DNA from: Prostheceraeus crozeri
Lineage: Eukaryota; Platyhelminthes; Polycladida; Euryleptidae
DNA: 64,000 bases
Assembly: GCA_907163375.1 (NCBI GenBank)
Contig: CAJQUW010014298.1
Span: 1 to 64,000 of the forward strand
Direction: 5' to 3'
Position numbers and translations under genes: made by a program. Under the pieces are notes generated by a model. It saw only the letters and a program-made list of their open reading frames with translations. It did no database searches and was not told the origin of the DNA. Position 1 is the first letter of the stretch. Each line of letters starts with the position of its first letter. This document shows positions 62,615 through 64,000 of the stretch, one piece after another.

Positions 62615-64000
62615 TCTCCTGACTTAGGTCGAACGGTCTGACCCTCCAATTTTTAGTGGACCATATTATGATTTGTGCACCCTTATAGACGAATACCATG
62701 TCGGCGGTTGTTCGCTTTCAAAAATTTCGGACAAGATGACTTTTCTTTATTAACAAAATACAAACGGATTCTGGAAAAAATCACAAAACATCGGATCATC
62801 AGATTTCAAAGCGGAATCATTTTCTCATTTCATCCCTTTTGTTGTCACGGATACACAGTATTACACGATTAACTGGTATTTTGTAATTATTTACCCATCA
62901 ACCGAGCTGTGTGACATTTCAAGTAGGTCTAATCTAATATAGTCCCGCCTCTATATCGTGCTCTATATAAAGGCTGTATCTACATATACAGGGTGAGTCA
63001 AATTAAATGTCCCTATTTTCAAATTGTTGTAGATCAGTGAAAACCCATCCAATTTTTAAATGCGATGGATCATTTTAAGCCTGTGTGTGGCCAACAATTT
63101 TGCGGTTGTGAGAAGCTCATAGATACGTTGACTCTGTAAATATCTAATACCAAAAATCATGACTGAAAATCATATTTACAACCAATTTCCAATTTACAAC
63201 CTATTTCGATATATGTCATCTGTAAAAAGTGTGAACGCGACCACCGTGCTGTGTATAACAAACTGTAAAAATAAAGGCTTGACAAGTCAAAGGAAAAGTA
63301 GATATAGCTTCGGTCATCAAGATCAATTCGACCCATCTCCTATCTTCGCTACAACTTTTCTGCATCTTTTCGAGAAGCTTAAAATGAAGGTTTGGCATGT
63401 CTCTCGACTGACACTTCGTCAAATGCTCTTGATTTCTGCTTTCAATGAGGTCCAGGCATTAAATTCTTGGCAAACTAACATCACTACAATGAATCCTCAG
63501 ATGGTTCGGATGGTGAATCCTTAGACTGCATGCTCTCCGAAAGCTTGAGGATAACTGGGTCAAGAAGGCGCATGAGATGGACATACCATGGCCAACGCCG
63601 ACTTGGCACGAAACGGTACTTGCTGATTGCAAGGAGCTTGGCCTGAGGAGAGTGACGCTGTCAACCGCGATTTGTGTATAAAATACATTGGAATGGATAA
63701 TGGACGTAAAACGAAAAAGTAAGTAAGAGGACTCCACTACATCGTGTATGGTATATTGGTAATGGCAAAAAATTTGAGATGAACTTTGCTGGACTCTGCC
63801 GCAGTAGGACTTAGCATCGAGTCTGCATAAAACCACCGAGTCCGCAGCCTTGGAGCAGACGAAAGCCAATAAAGTCTAGATTATGTTTAGCGATAAGATG
63901 TCAGGTCCAATTAGTCAATTTCTGTATATTAATATAATAAATCTCAGGCTGATGTTTGTCGTAATCCTTCGTCAGCTCAAATGTTGTCATGGCATTTAGA
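62615..64000. other. Right end of the window, no gene seen
   Basis: At ~62989 'acagggtgagtcaaattaaa' looks like a DNA-transposon terminus whose partner lies outside the window or is lost. ORFs at 63159-63524 (+) and 63459-63869 (-) show no recognised domain. Confidence 0.4.

Noticed and set aside
63159-63869. 121-aa and 136-aa ORFs near the right edge
   Set aside because: No recognisable domain, overlapping on opposite strands, no splice context I can support.

Overview
The window is nuclear DNA from an invertebrate animal. The evidence is spliced genes with GT-AG introns, a nuclear-encoded complex I subunit with a mitochondrial presequence, a Cys-loop receptor gene, a eukaryotic tRNA-Thr, tRNA-derived SINEs, a LINE, and piggyBac-, hAT- and other cut-and-paste elements. 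The unique DNA is AT-rich. I cannot fix the phylum from sequence alone.

Layout. (1) Positions 1-12142 are a tandem satellite. About 23 units of roughly 500-575 bp each consist of three related monomers of about 155-175 bp, a higher-order repeat. Parts look like poorly corrected long-read consensus. (2) 12143-13383 is a block made almost only of A and C, followed by six ~30-bp repeats to 13560. (3) 13.6-16.15 kb is a more complex island with one credible unrecognised two-exon gene on the minus strand (coiled coil with a Cys/His N-terminus). (4) 16.38-18.71 kb is a second repeat array whose units each hold a G-run; the last run has expanded into a (GGGGGA)n-type minisatellite. (5) 18.76-23.08 kb is a DNA transposon with a five-exon DDE-like transposase and many copies of a 14-bp terminal motif. 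The right-end copies are spaced exactly 21 bp.

(6) 23.6-28.2 kb carries, on the minus strand, the 5' four coding exons of a nicotinic acetylcholine receptor alpha-type subunit (signal peptide through TM2). TM3/TM4 exons were not found. A piggyBac remnant sits just upstream of the last visible exon. (7) 28.3-33.1 kb is intergenic, with a 343-bp foldback element and two short possible coding scraps.

(8) 33093-59656, minus strand, is a complete NDUFS1 gene (75-kDa subunit of mitochondrial complex I). Twelve coding exons join in frame to 731 residues with every iron-sulfur ligand present. Its introns hold a 5'-truncated LINE, a tRNA-Thr gene, SINEs, foldback elements, a second piggyBac-type element and a duplicated intronic segment. 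(9) 59.7-64 kb is upstream DNA with a 1.72-kb non-autonomous hAT element flanked by a perfect 8-bp duplication.

The genes do not form a functional unit. The two host genes are unrelated neighbours in a repeat-rich region. The most distinctive parts are the repeat architectures at the left: the trimeric satellite, the A/C-only block, the G-run array and the transposon ends with 21-bp phased motifs.
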